Assembly (NCBI RefSeq): GCF_902804475.1
Contig: NZ_CADCSU010000045.1
Coordinates: 1 to 64,000, forward strand
Direction of reading: 5' to 3'
Source of the DNA: Flavobacterium bizetiae
Lineage (GTDB): Bacteria > Bacteroidota > Bacteroidia > Flavobacteriales > Flavobacteriaceae
Length of the DNA: 64,000 nt
Part shown: positions 1-8,201 of the stretch, one piece after another
Position numbering within the stretch: position 1 is the stretch's first letter
Layout of the letters: each line of letters opens with the position of its first letter
Notes under the pieces: generated by a model
Seen by the model: only the letters and a program-made list of their open reading frames with translations
The model's database searches: none
What the model was told of the DNA's origin: nothing
Position numbers and translations under genes: made by a program

Positions 1-203
1 CATTTTTACAGTGTTCTTAAAACATATGTCACTTCTTAAATGTGATCATTAAAAGGGGCTTTCAATTTATTTAAAAGTTTTTCTTAACCATAAATAAATC
101 GCAAAACACAAAAAATCTTATTGAATATTAAAAATCCTGATTGTCTTCAAACAACCAGAAAGGCTTTTTATTCTCAAAATTTGAAATCTAAATAAATACA
201 AAT

Positions 204-686
204 ATGGATCAAACAACAAAAAAACACATTGATTTGCTGCATCCTTCGGTCAGGGAAGAAGTTACAAAAATCATCGAAGAATGTGATATTGCTTTAACCG
301 GAAGGGCAAAAGTGCGCATTACGCAAGGACTTCGATCTTTTCAGGAACAAGAAGATCTTTATGCTTTTGGAAGAACGAAACCCGGAAAAAAAGTAACGAA
401 TGCAAAAGGCGGACAATCTATTCACAATTATGGCTTTGCGGTAGATATCTGTTTAATTATTGATGGAAAAACGGCTTCCTGGGACACAGCTAAAGACTGG
501 GATGGCGACCAAATTTCGGACTGGCAGGAATGTGTCGAAATCTTCAAGAAATACAACTGGAACTGGGGCGGCGACTGGAAAACCTTTAAAGATCTTCCGC
601 ATTTTGATAAAAAGGGATACAGCGACTGGAAAGTTCTAAGTAAACTAAAACGTGACAGAAAAAACTATGTAATCTTATACAAATAA
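204..686 (+). CDS. M15-family peptidase (VanY/endolysin-like)
   Basis: A 160-residue protein of the zinc D-Ala-D-Ala carboxypeptidase / L-Ala-D-Glu endopeptidase family (M15), which cuts peptidoglycan stem peptides. The sequence shows the family's SxHxxGxAxD motif as SIHNYGFAVD, giving zinc ligands His74 and Asp81, with the third ligand His133 in LPHF. Arg44 and Gln47 lie in the upstream RSFQEQ motif. There is no signal peptide, which fits an endolysin that needs a holin; a holin-like gene lies at 6258-6725 in the same cluster. The next gene starts 4 bp after the stop, so the two are co-transcribed. Family assignment is firm. The role as lysis enzyme of a tail-like particle, rather than a cell-wall housekeeping enzyme, comes from the neighbours. 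Confidence 0.85.
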   Translation: MDQTTKKHIDLLHPSVREEVTKIIEECDIALTGRAKVRITQGLRSFQEQEDLYAFGRTKPGKKVTNAKGGQSIHNYGFAVDICLIIDGKTASWDTAKDWDGDQISDWQECVEIFKKYNWNWGGDWKTFKDLPHFDKKGYSDWKVLSKLKRDRKNYVILYK

Positions 687-690
687 TCAG

Positions 691-1173
691 ATGAAACATT
701 TAAAACACCTTCTATTTCTTATTGCGGTTTCTTTTGCAATTACTTCTTGTAATTCTACAAGAACCGCCCTATTCGATCAATATTCATACGAAAAAACCAT
801 AGAACTCAAAGTAGAAACGGATCAATTAATTAGTAAGGCTACTACCCCCTATTCTGATAATCAGGAAGAAATTGAAAAATTATTTCTCAACCTTGAAAAA
901 TTAGTCGAATATGAAAAAAACAAACCCAACAACGAAATCACTTTCGAAATGCTGAAAATGCTAAATGATAAAGACAAAAATCTTTTAGCAGGTTTCTTTA
1001 AACATTGGGAAACAAAAGGGATTATATCAAAATCTTTTTTAGAGGAATCAAAAAAACAAATTTTAGAAGCTTTTGATTTACTTATTGAATATGAAATCAA
1101 AAAAGACAAACAATCAAAAGAAGCTCTTTTGGATTTAATAAACCTTAATACACCAACTTATGAACAAAGATAA
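691..1173 (+). CDS. small lipoprotein in tail/lysis cluster
   Basis: A 160-residue protein with a lipoprotein signal peptide: hydrophobic residues 7-16, then a lipobox ITSC with Cys20. The mature part is charged, rich in Lys, Glu and Leu, and predicted to be helical. I do not recognise a family. It lies 4 bp after the M15 peptidase gene and overlaps the next gene by 14 bp, so it belongs to the lysis/tail operon. An outer-membrane lipoprotein beside an endolysin invites comparison with phage o-spanins. That is inference from position and lipobox only, because the protein is longer than most o-spanins and lacks their proline-rich segment. Confidence 0.6.
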   Translation: MKHLKHLLFLIAVSFAITSCNSTRTALFDQYSYEKTIELKVETDQLISKATTPYSDNQEEIEKLFLNLEKLVEYEKNKPNNEITFEMLKMLNDKDKNLLAGFFKHWETKGIISKSFLEESKKQILEAFDLLIEYEIKKDKQSKEALLDLINLNTPTYEQR

Positions 1174-1492
1174 AGTGATAGAAAACTTAAAGAAGGAATT
1201 AAAAGCAATTATAGCCAACAGTTATAAGGATATCAAACCACAGTTAGAAAAAGATCTTGCTACTTTTTTTCAAACATCAAAAGAAAAACTGGAGCGCTGG
1301 ATTGTACTTTTTTCCGCCGGTGATTTAACCGAAGAAGAATTTGAATGGCTTTTAAAAAGTCAATTAGATTTGACTGCACTACAAGCATTACAAACAGCAG
1401 GAATATCAAAAATAAAACTGAATACCATTAAAAACAACATTATAAAAATGATTATTCAAATTATTACCAGCCTTATAATTCCTAAAGTTTAA
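1160..1492 (+). CDS. small hypothetical protein of the tail cluster
   Basis: A 110-residue protein that starts 14 bp inside the preceding lipoprotein gene, in another frame, which suggests translational coupling. The first 90 residues are charged and helical (Lys/Glu/Leu-rich, with a DLTEEEFEWLL segment). The last 20 residues are hydrophobic and rich in Ile, which could be a membrane-contacting tail. No signal peptide and no family recognised. Position between lysis genes and baseplate genes is the only hint of role. Confidence 0.55.
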   Translation: MNKDKVIENLKKELKAIIANSYKDIKPQLEKDLATFFQTSKEKLERWIVLFSAGDLTEEEFEWLLKSQLDLTALQALQTAGISKIKLNTIKNNIIKMIIQIITSLIIPKV

Positions 1493-1703
1493 AAAATATT
1501 TTTTTTAACAAAAAGAACATTAAAAAAGTCAACTTCTAAAGGCTTTGAAACTTACTGAAACTACTGATTACTAAGCCTTAAAATCTTGATAAAAGAGTTA
1601 GCAAAGCTTATTTTTACAGTATCAAATAAACATTTTCTTTTGGGTATGGCGCGCAGATTCAAAGAAGATAATCAATTAATAACATAATAAATAATAACGA
1701 CAT

Positions 1704-1991
1704 ATGAAAGATTTTATCATAGATGAAGACTTGTTGATTATAAATGGAGATTTCGCCATAAAAGAAGCAGATCAGCAAAACATAGAGCATCTATTGTTAA
1801 GCCAGAAAGGAAGTTATAAAGAGTTTCCTATTCTTGGAGTAGGAATAAAAAAATACATCAACAGTCCGGACGCAACCTCCAGGCTAAGACTAGAAAACGA
1901 AATAGACAAACAATTATCGTATGACAACTTTTATGTAAAAAAATTAGATGTCAACGATTTACAAAACATTAAAATCGATGGAAACTATTAA
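1704..1991 (+). CDS. gp25-like baseplate wedge protein
   Basis: A 95-residue protein resembling the small T4 gp25/gpW-type baseplate proteins of contractile tails. It has an N-terminal 'DxDLLIxNGDFAI' strand pair, then a helix (DQQNIEHLLLSQKGSYKEFPILGVGI) typical of this group in Bacteroidota tails, where a short Gln-Asn-Ile helix precedes a conserved glycine-rich turn. In contractile systems this protein joins the sheath to the wedge. It overlaps the LysM-like gene by 14 bp and precedes two other baseplate genes, which supports the call. The primary match is by pattern and context, so a profile search would settle it. Confidence 0.65.
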   Translation: MKDFIIDEDLLIINGDFAIKEADQQNIEHLLLSQKGSYKEFPILGVGIKKYINSPDATSRLRLENEIDKQLSYDNFYVKKLDVNDLQNIKIDGNY

Positions 1992-2280
1992 ACCACAGGA
2001 AAACCAAAACATTTTTGACATCTCTTTGCAAGAGTACGGAAGTATCGAAAAAGTATTCGATATTTTAGAAGACAATGATCAATTTAATCTTACAGACGAT
2101 ATTTCTGTTTACGAAGATCTAAAAATTGGCCGTGAAGCCTTTAAAAAGGATATTGTTGAATACTACAATTCAAGAAACTTAAAACCCGCAACCTCTATTA
2201 CAGACGAAGAAAAATATTTGCTGAACAATTTCTCAGGAATTGATTATATGATTATTGAAGATGATTTTATCATTTATTAA
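1978..2280 (+). CDS. LysM-like tail protein (gpX type)
   Basis: A 100-residue protein. I place the start at the ATG at 1978, inside the end of the preceding gene, rather than at an upstream alternative at 1948. Residues about 8-35 (QNIFDISLQEYGSIEKVFDIL) fit a LysM-like fold as found in phage tail protein X and in spike-hub adaptors of contractile systems, where it binds the tail hub. The C-terminal half is charged and ends in an acidic, hydrophobic strand. The 14-bp overlap with the gp25-like gene implies translational coupling. A hairpin follows at 2346-2369. LysM similarity is visible but weak. Confidence 0.6.
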   Translation: METIKPQENQNIFDISLQEYGSIEKVFDILEDNDQFNLTDDISVYEDLKIGREAFKKDIVEYYNSRNLKPATSITDEEKYLLNNFSGIDYMIIEDDFIIY

Positions 2281-2345
2281 TCAATTGCTTAAATTATGAT
2301 GATCTAAAATATCTGAATCTCTGGATATTGATAGATTTTAATCTC

Positions 2346-2369
2346 TGCTTTTAGAAATCTCTAAAAGCA
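2346..2369 (+). terminator. hairpin after the LysM-like tail gene
   Basis: Perfect 10-bp inverted repeat (TGCTTTTAGA / TCTAAAAGCA) with a 4-nt loop, 66 bp after the stop codon. No T-run follows directly, so it may be an RNA-processing or attenuation hairpin inside the operon rather than a full terminator. Confidence 0.4.
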
Positions 2370-2467
2370 AACTACATCTCTGTAGTATTTACAAAAAAAA
2401 CATAAACAATTATCTATAAGCACATTACACATGTCTTACAGGCTAAACTATATTAAAAAATTAAAAT

Positions 2468-3514
2468 ATGGCACGTACAATTGCTGAAATACAAGATGAA
2501 ATCCTGGTTGAGAAAGGGAAACAAACCTCCCTAAACGGCTTAACAGATTCAAAAGCTGCGATTTGGAAACTCTGGATCAACATCGTCGCAACTGCGATTT
2601 GGGTACACGAAAAAATAGTAGAAAAAAATGCCCTGATATCTAGACCCCATACTCTAAATTGGTATAGAGAACAGGCTCTAAATTTTCATTACGGAATGTC
2701 ACTGATCTGGAAAGAAGGCTCCTATCAATTCGACACCACAAATCTGAATCCGACCCAAATTGAAGATGCTAAAATTATAAAACATTGCGCCGTAAGTGAA
2801 ATTGATTTAGAAACGGTGCTAAAACCAAAAAAAGATCCTGAAGAAATATTCTCAGATTATTTTCATAATAAAGTTGGGGTTGTTTTTATAAAAGTAGCTA
2901 CTGTAAAAGGTGATAAAATTTCTAGAATAGATGTCCCTAATGAACTCTTTGCTTTTAAGGAGTATATCGCCAAAATAAAGGATGCTGGAAATCAAGTACA
3001 CATCACATCTGATCAAGGGGATGTTCTAAAGTTAAATCTGAATGTTTACATCGACCCTTTGACTATTTACATTGATCCAAAAGACATTGAATATTATCAA
3101 TTAAAAAGTTTAAGCAGAGATTTAAAAGATAATGAAAAAATAAAATTAGCGGAATATGAATTAGCATTATTAACAGATCCTTTAAATACAAAAAATGGTT
3201 CATTAATAACAGATGATAAAGAATTTCCGGTAATAAACTCTGTTAGAGAACATCTTAAAAATATCGAGTTCAATGGCGCTTTTGTCAAAACATATCTTGT
3301 CGACGCCATTCAAAAAGCAGAAGGAGTTAAAATTCCTATTCTAACCAAAGTTCAGACTTCTGTTGCAAAAAATCCAAATGATGCTGAGAATCCTGCACCT
3401 ACCGATGCAACTAACATAGAATATTTTATTCCAAAAGCCGGTTATTTTGATATGGATACCCTTGAGTTTCAGGTAAACTATATTCCTTATGCATTTTACC
3501 GAGATAAACAATAG
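2468..3514 (+). CDS. baseplate J/gp47-like protein
   Basis: A 348-residue protein with the N-terminal pattern of Bacteroidota baseplate-J proteins: 'ARTIAEIQDEILVEK', then a helical stretch with 'SKAAIWKLWINIVATAIWVHE' and a 'HTLNWYREQALNFHYG' segment. The rest alternates strands and helices and ends in a proline-rich region followed by a short strand domain. Baseplate J proteins form the wedge arms that carry tail fibres in contractile tails. The gene lies between the LysM-like protein and a gpI-like protein, the usual J-I order. Automated pipelines may label such proteins otherwise because sequence identity to phage J proteins is low. Confidence 0.65.
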   Translation: MARTIAEIQDEILVEKGKQTSLNGLTDSKAAIWKLWINIVATAIWVHEKIVEKNALISRPHTLNWYREQALNFHYGMSLIWKEGSYQFDTTNLNPTQIEDAKIIKHCAVSEIDLETVLKPKKDPEEIFSDYFHNKVGVVFIKVATVKGDKISRIDVPNELFAFKEYIAKIKDAGNQVHITSDQGDVLKLNLNVYIDPLTIYIDPKDIEYYQLKSLSRDLKDNEKIKLAEYELALLTDPLNTKNGSLITDDKEFPVINSVREHLKNIEFNGAFVKTYLVDAIQKAEGVKIPILTKVQTSVAKNPNDAENPAPTDATNIEYFIPKAGYFDMDTLEFQVNYIPYAFYRDKQ

Positions 3515-3529
3515 CCTAATAGATATACA

Positions 3530-4189
3530 ATGAATAAATACACCGTTTTAAAATGGGAAAAGCTATTGTTATGGCTCGTCCCTCCTATTCTTAGAAAAAA
3601 AACTCATATAGACTGGCTCGATGTTTTACTGACACCGCTTCACACCATATACGAAGAGATTCTTTATAAAATGCAGCATACGGGTCAGGTCATTTATCTG
3701 GAAAAAGTATTAAACGAAACTTTTAATCCGGACAAAAGTTACAATCCTAATGCAAGCACAAGGCAAAAACGATTAGACGGATTAATTTATATAGACGAAT
3801 CGGTTAAACCTACTTTACAATATGTCTATCTACATAAAGAATATTACGAACCGAAGATTGCTTCACCAGATAACACTTTCGTGGATGGTCCGTTAATGAT
3901 CCCGCAATTAGAAGTATATACGCATGAGGAATATAACAATAAAGACTACAAACCGGTTTATCTTGCACATCGTACAGATTATACCCAAGTAAATTATGCT
4001 AATTTCAGAGTATTTGTCCCTGAAAATCTAATCGCGAATAGAACAATAATTAGTCAACCAAAGAAAATAGGAACTGTATCAAACACAGAAGCCATTACTG
4101 TGACAGACAAAAAGTACAACGATCTCCTTAACTTTTATAAACTCGCAGGAAAGAGTTTTGAAACCTATTCTTATTTGGAAAAAGATTAA
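3530..4189 (+). CDS. tail protein I-like baseplate component
   Basis: A 219-residue cytoplasmic protein 15 bp after the J-like gene. It begins with a hydrophobic, helical segment (WEKLLLWLVPPILRKKTHIDWLDVLLTPL), followed by a helix-rich part and then a beta-rich C-terminal half. No specific motif is decisive. Position directly after a J-like gene and directly before the tail fibre matches gpI, the baseplate protein linking wedge to fibre. Function is inferred from gene order. Confidence 0.5.
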   Translation: MNKYTVLKWEKLLLWLVPPILRKKTHIDWLDVLLTPLHTIYEEILYKMQHTGQVIYLEKVLNETFNPDKSYNPNASTRQKRLDGLIYIDESVKPTLQYVYLHKEYYEPKIASPDNTFVDGPLMIPQLEVYTHEEYNNKDYKPVYLAHRTDYTQVNYANFRVFVPENLIANRTIISQPKKIGTVSNTEAITVTDKKYNDLLNFYKLAGKSFETYSYLEKD

Positions 4190-4268
4190 ACCAAAATCTG
4201 AAATAAAAATAGAAGCATTCTAAATCCCAGAAAAAAAATAAAAATAACAGACATTTAAATATATAAAA

Positions 4269-6167
4269 ATGAAACAAGTAAATTTTAGTCATCCAGGAGG
4301 TTTTCCTCTCGAGCAAGAAACTTTAGATAGACTTCAAACTGCATACAGACATGAATTATTCGAAGCATTAAAAAGTCATTTAGGTATCAATCCTGATAAT
4401 GATTATATTATTGCACCACCAAAAAACGGAAAAGAAGGCTGGGCTATTATCCATCCTAAAAATGAACAAGGAATAAGAACAAAGGAAGGAATTTTATATC
4501 CTATTCAAACAGGAGCTCAAACCAATTTTTTAAAAACGATCAGAACTGGCACAAATTTAACATACGGAACAGGAGTAATACAAACCGCCTATTTTGATTA
4601 CGAAGCGCAATACATTAGTGACACAGATTACGCAAATCGTCCTGTATCTCCTCCCCTCACTGATGCATTAACTGTAAATTATTATAATTTGAATGATCCC
4701 GCTTTTATCGTCATTAAAGACATTCAGACAATTGAAGGGATTATTCAGACAATTGAAGCAAACATTAATTCAATTAAAACAGATATTAATGTAGTCAAGC
4801 AATCCTATCTTCCTCTTAACGGATCAAAAGCAATGGAAGGAGATCTGGATTTGGGATCTTATAAATTATCAAAATTAGATATAAAAGACAGCGCTGTTGC
4901 AAATGTAAGGGTTACAGATTTTAGACTGGGATCAAACTTAGGCAGAGCAATAGTAAACGACAATACAAATCTTTCCTTAAATTATGGTTCAGATTGGCAG
5001 AATACTTCTATCGGAGGAAAAGTGTATTTAGAAAATTTAAATACAAATCCTGAAGATTTTAAGAGTTTAGAGAGTTCTGCAAATTCTTTATTACTGATAG
5101 ATAGCGCCAACCAAGTTACCAAAACTAATAATCTGCTTAATTCATTATTAAGTCGAATTACGAAGTTAGAAAAACAACCAGCCACAGCAGTACCAAAAGG
5201 AATGATTGCTATTTGGGGTAAACCAGCTCCATTTCCTGAAGGTTGGGAAGAATATGAACCATTGAGAGGAAGAATGCCTGTTGGATTTGATAGCTTACAG
5301 TCAGAATTTAATAACTGGAATGTAAGAGATGGAGGTTCTAAAATCAAAAAATTAACAATCGCCGAAATGCCAGAGCATGACCACGAATCTATTGAATGGA
5401 CTGTAGGTAAAGCAGTTAATGATGCAGGTAAAGGCACAACGGCGGTAAGTGGTCATTTATCTACATATGGGGGACCTCAGACAGGGAAAATTAATATGAC
5501 AAGCAGGATTGGCGGGGGACAATCTTTTTCATTACTAAATCCATACAGAGTAGTTCATTTCATTGAATATACTGGAAAAACCAGCGATCCCGCTGATATA
5601 ATAGCACCAACAACTCCAACAAATTTAATAGCATCAAAGATTGGTACCAAAAGTTTAATTTTAAGCTGGAACGCATCTACTGATAATGTTGGTGTTACAA
5701 ATTATCTTGTTTATAAGGACAGTGGCAATACCCTATTAGCCGAATTAGGAAAAGATCTTCTAACTTATGATGTAAAAGGATTATCTGTCAATACTACTTA
5801 CACCTTCCAAGTCATAGCAAAAGACGCTGCCGGAAATTTATCTGATCCTGCTGTTTTAGCTACAGCTACACTTGCCGCAGACTCAACAGCACCAACAGTA
5901 CCTTCTTTTTTACATTGCGTTCATAATGGTCAAGGTTACATACAAGTTGAATGGGGGCAATCACAAGATGATGATAGTCCAATAGATTACGAACTTTCGC
6001 GTAGTGCTTTTGGTTCTCTTTTTACGATTGTGAAAAAAAATCCTAACACGTATTATAGTGAGCAAGTTTCATCGAATGGAACATATACTTACAGAGTTCG
6101 AGCAATAGATCCTAGCGGAAACGCTTCTGCTTATAAGGAAGCTTCAATAACCATAAGTTCTCTATAA
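4269..6167 (+). CDS. tail fibre with collar domain and two FN3 domains
   Basis: A 632-residue modular fibre. The N-terminal about 150 residues probably attach to the baseplate. Residues about 150-178 form a coiled coil (repeated IQTIE / INSIK heptads). Residues about 178-203 hold a fibre motif of the LPLNGSKAMEGDLDLG type. Residues about 310-440 are a phage tail-collar domain (GMIAIWGKP, PEGWEEY, RGRMPVGFD, EMPEHDHE). Residues about 443-537 and 540-632 are two fibronectin type III domains with the typical tryptophan and tyrosine cores. FN3 domains on a fibre suggest glycan or surface binding; the receptor is unknown. A hairpin follows at 6190-6221. Confidence 0.85.
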   Translation: MKQVNFSHPGGFPLEQETLDRLQTAYRHELFEALKSHLGINPDNDYIIAPPKNGKEGWAIIHPKNEQGIRTKEGILYPIQTGAQTNFLKTIRTGTNLTYGTGVIQTAYFDYEAQYISDTDYANRPVSPPLTDALTVNYYNLNDPAFIVIKDIQTIEGIIQTIEANINSIKTDINVVKQSYLPLNGSKAMEGDLDLGSYKLSKLDIKDSAVANVRVTDFRLGSNLGRAIVNDNTNLSLNYGSDWQNTSIGGKVYLENLNTNPEDFKSLESSANSLLLIDSANQVTKTNNLLNSLLSRITKLEKQPATAVPKGMIAIWGKPAPFPEGWEEYEPLRGRMPVGFDSLQSEFNNWNVRDGGSKIKKLTIAEMPEHDHESIEWTVGKAVNDAGKGTTAVSGHLSTYGGPQTGKINMTSRIGGGQSFSLLNPYRVVHFIEYTGKTSDPADIIAPTTPTNLIASKIGTKSLILSWNASTDNVGVTNYLVYKDSGNTLLAELGKDLLTYDVKGLSVNTTYTFQVIAKDAAGNLSDPAVLATATLAADSTAPTVPSFLHCVHNGQGYIQVEWGQSQDDDSPIDYELSRSAFGSLFTIVKKNPNTYYSEQVSSNGTYTYRVRAIDPSGNASAYKEASITISSL

Positions 6168-6189
6168 ATACAATTAATAAATTACTAAC

Positions 6190-6221
6190 AATCTTTTGGG
6201 GCATAAAAACCCCAAAAGATT
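6190..6221 (+). terminator. hairpin after tail fibre gene
   Basis: Perfect 12-bp inverted repeat AATCTTTTGGGG / CCCCAAAAGATT with an 8-nt loop, starting 22 bp after the fibre stop. It could end transcription or make an attenuator before the holin gene. Confidence 0.6.
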
Positions 6222-6257
6222 ATTCATAAAAACCTCAAACCTACAAAACAACCCATC

Positions 6258-6725
6258 ATGTACAAATTTTCAGAATATTCGAATGAATTAAAACTATTGC
6301 TGTATGCTATTTTTATTTATTTAGAAATGGACACAGGAATTGTCAAAGTACTCTTTTACTTAATGGTAATGGATACCTTTCTTGGCATTATAAAAACCAT
6401 TGTACTAAACAACAAATTCAGTTTTAAAAAATTAGCTTTAGGATTTGTTTCCAAGTTAGCCGTTTTACTAATACCAACCGCTTTGGCTTTAATGAGCAAA
6501 GGACTTAATTACGACTTTAACTGGTTTGTAACTATAGTAATGGATTTACTTATTGTTAGTGATGGAATTTCGATCATCAGTAATATCATTGCTATAAAAA
6601 CAAAAAAAGAAGTCGAAAATTTTGATGCCATGACTTTGATTCTTAAATCTATAAGAAATCGTTTAATACAGCTATTCAAAAGACTTCTTATTACAATTGA
6701 TCCCAAATATCATGTAGAAAAATAA
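6258..6725 (+). CDS. phage holin family protein
   Basis: A 155-residue membrane protein with hydrophobic segments at about residues 13-52 (two helices), 64-81 and 90-114, followed by a basic, cytoplasmic tail. The pattern 'VLFYLMVMDTFLGIIKTI' with an Asp in the second helix and a Gly-Ile-Ile-Lys run resembles the phage_holin_4 family. Holins open the inner membrane so that endolysin can act. The gene closes the tail cluster and converges on the minus-strand namZ gene 78 bp away. Together with the M15 peptidase it makes a lysis pair, which is expected for tailocins released by lysis. Confidence 0.75.
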   Translation: MYKFSEYSNELKLLLYAIFIYLEMDTGIVKVLFYLMVMDTFLGIIKTIVLNNKFSFKKLALGFVSKLAVLLIPTALALMSKGLNYDFNWFVTIVMDLLIVSDGISIISNIIAIKTKKEVENFDAMTLILKSIRNRLIQLFKRLLITIDPKYHVEK

Positions 6726-6803
6726 CTACTGAATTCAATTACTTCCTTTCATAAAAAAAAAGAACAGCGTGATACTATTCCCTTTTAGTTTATTTTCTAA
6801 ACC

Positions 6804-7949
6804 CTACTTCTCTCTATAAATCAAATACTTCTTTCTCATTTTTTTAAAATCCTGCAACCCCTCTTTCCAGCTGTTTCTTATTTCCTGTTCTGAAATTCCT
6901 GCTTCGATTTGCTGTTGTAGTTTTTCATTTCCGGCGCGGATAGAGAATTTTCTTTTATCAAAAAATTTCGATTTGTCTGCTGTTGTCTGATAGGCCTTTA
7001 TTAGCCATTTAATTTCTAACTTATTAATTCTTGGGATTGCCGATAAATCTTCGCCATTACATTCTACTCCATTGTACAACGGATCTTTGTCTCCAAAATT
7101 CGGTTTCGGAGTAAAAGCAAAATCACTTTTTGGTAAATAAGGCGATCCGTAAATCTGAAATTGCTTTTCCGTTCCGCGTCCCATACTTACATTCGTTCCT
7201 TCAAAAAGACACAAACTCACATATAAATTAATCGATTGATCGTTAGGCAAATTTGGCGAAGGACGAACGGGCAAACTATACGCCATACTTCTGGTATAAT
7301 TCAAACACGGAATAACGGTTAGTTTACATTGAATTCCATCTTTCAGCCATTTTTGTCCGTTGATCATTTTGGCCTCTTCCCCCAAAGTCATTCCGTGAAG
7401 CAAAGGCGTCGGATGCATTCCTATCCCGCTTTTAAAAGCAATATCCAAAACCGGTCCGTCTACAATCCCAATATTCGGATTTGGACGATCCAGCACAATC
7501 AGCGGAACATTATTCTCGGCGCAAGCCTCCATAATTCTGTGCATTGTAGAAACATACGTATACAAACGCGTTCCTACATCCTGCAAATCAAAAACCATGA
7601 TATCAATTCCTTTTAATTGTTCAGGCGTTGGTTTATTGTTTTTTCCATAAAGAGAAGTAATCGATAAACCTGTTTTTGAATCTATTTCGTCAGATACATG
7701 TTCACCGGCATCGGCAGTACCTCTAAAGCCGTGTTCCGGTGCAAAAATCGTTTTGATCTTGATATTTTTCTGAACCAAAAAATCAACCAAATGAGTTTTC
7801 GTATCGATAATTCCGGTTTGATTGGTTACCATGCCAATTGTTTTTCCTTTTAGCAAAGGCAAATACGCGGTATAATTTTCAGCTCCAGTTTTTATTTTTT
7901 GTGCAAAAGATACTGTCGTGATCAATATGCATATTATTATTTTTTTCAT
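6804..7949 (-). CDS. namZ: NamZ, exo-beta-N-acetylmuramidase (DUF1343), copy 1
   Basis: A 381-residue exported protein (signal peptide residues 1-16, ending SFA-Q). It matches the DUF1343/NamZ family (CAZy GH171), which releases MurNAc from the non-reducing end of peptidoglycan strands. Hallmarks seen: GMVTNQTG (39-46), the catalytic-region motif FAPEHGFRG with Glu72, DLQDVGTRLYTY (121-132) and DRPNPNIG. Full length for the family. It is the last gene of the minus-strand arm and is separated from the AmiE-like gene by a 252-bp repeat-filled spacer. A second copy lies at 28447-29646 with the same motifs and over half of the residues matching by eye. Experimental NamZ precedent comes from Bacillus and Tannerella. 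Confidence 0.88.
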   Translation of the reverse strand: MKKIIICILITTVSFAQKIKTGAENYTAYLPLLKGKTIGMVTNQTGIIDTKTHLVDFLVQKNIKIKTIFAPEHGFRGTADAGEHVSDEIDSKTGLSITSLYGKNNKPTPEQLKGIDIMVFDLQDVGTRLYTYVSTMHRIMEACAENNVPLIVLDRPNPNIGIVDGPVLDIAFKSGIGMHPTPLLHGMTLGEEAKMINGQKWLKDGIQCKLTVIPCLNYTRSMAYSLPVRPSPNLPNDQSINLYVSLCLFEGTNVSMGRGTEKQFQIYGSPYLPKSDFAFTPKPNFGDKDPLYNGVECNGEDLSAIPRINKLEIKWLIKAYQTTADKSKFFDKRKFSIRAGNEKLQQQIEAGISEQEIRNSWKEGLQDFKKMRKKYLIYREK

Positions 7950-7998
7950 AATAGTTTAGTTTTTTTGACACAGATTATTAGGATTAAAAAGATTTTTG

Positions 7999-8087
7999 TT
8001 TCACGCAGATTTGGCAGATTCTTGCAGATTTAATTTAGATTTTATAATCTGTCATGATCTGCTTAAATCTGTAAAATCTGCGTGAAA
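7999..8087. repeat. 'gcagattt' family intergenic repeat with 14-bp inverted repeat
   Basis: The spacer between namZ and the serine hydrolase gene holds tandem degenerate units of 'ttgcagattt', bounded by a perfect inverted pair TTTCACGCAGATTT (7999-8012) and its complement (8074-8087). More units of the same family follow at about 8150-8180, and others occur near 13800-13860, 15905-16060 and 63900-63930. No gene is visible in the spacer. Confidence 0.7.
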
Positions 8088-8201
8088 AACTTAAAGTCAT
8101 CAAAACAAAAAATCATTTTAATCCTTTAATCTGTGGCTAAATTTTTCTCTCGCAGATTTGGCAGATTAAGCAGATTTAATTCGTGTAATTTGTGGTTAAA
8201 A

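Noticed and set aside
1948..1977. Upstream start for the LysM-like gene
   Set aside because: It lies deeper inside the gp25-like gene and adds ten residues that do not resemble the family; the ATG at 1978 gives a clean short overlap.
4982..5437. 151-codon open frame on the minus strand inside the fibre gene
   Set aside because: Antisense shadow; the plus strand carries the tail-collar domain.
1..6725. Type VI secretion rather than a tail-like particle
   Set aside because: Holin, M15 peptidase and collar/fibre genes argue for a phage-derived, lysis-released particle; no ClpV or membrane-complex gene is in the window.
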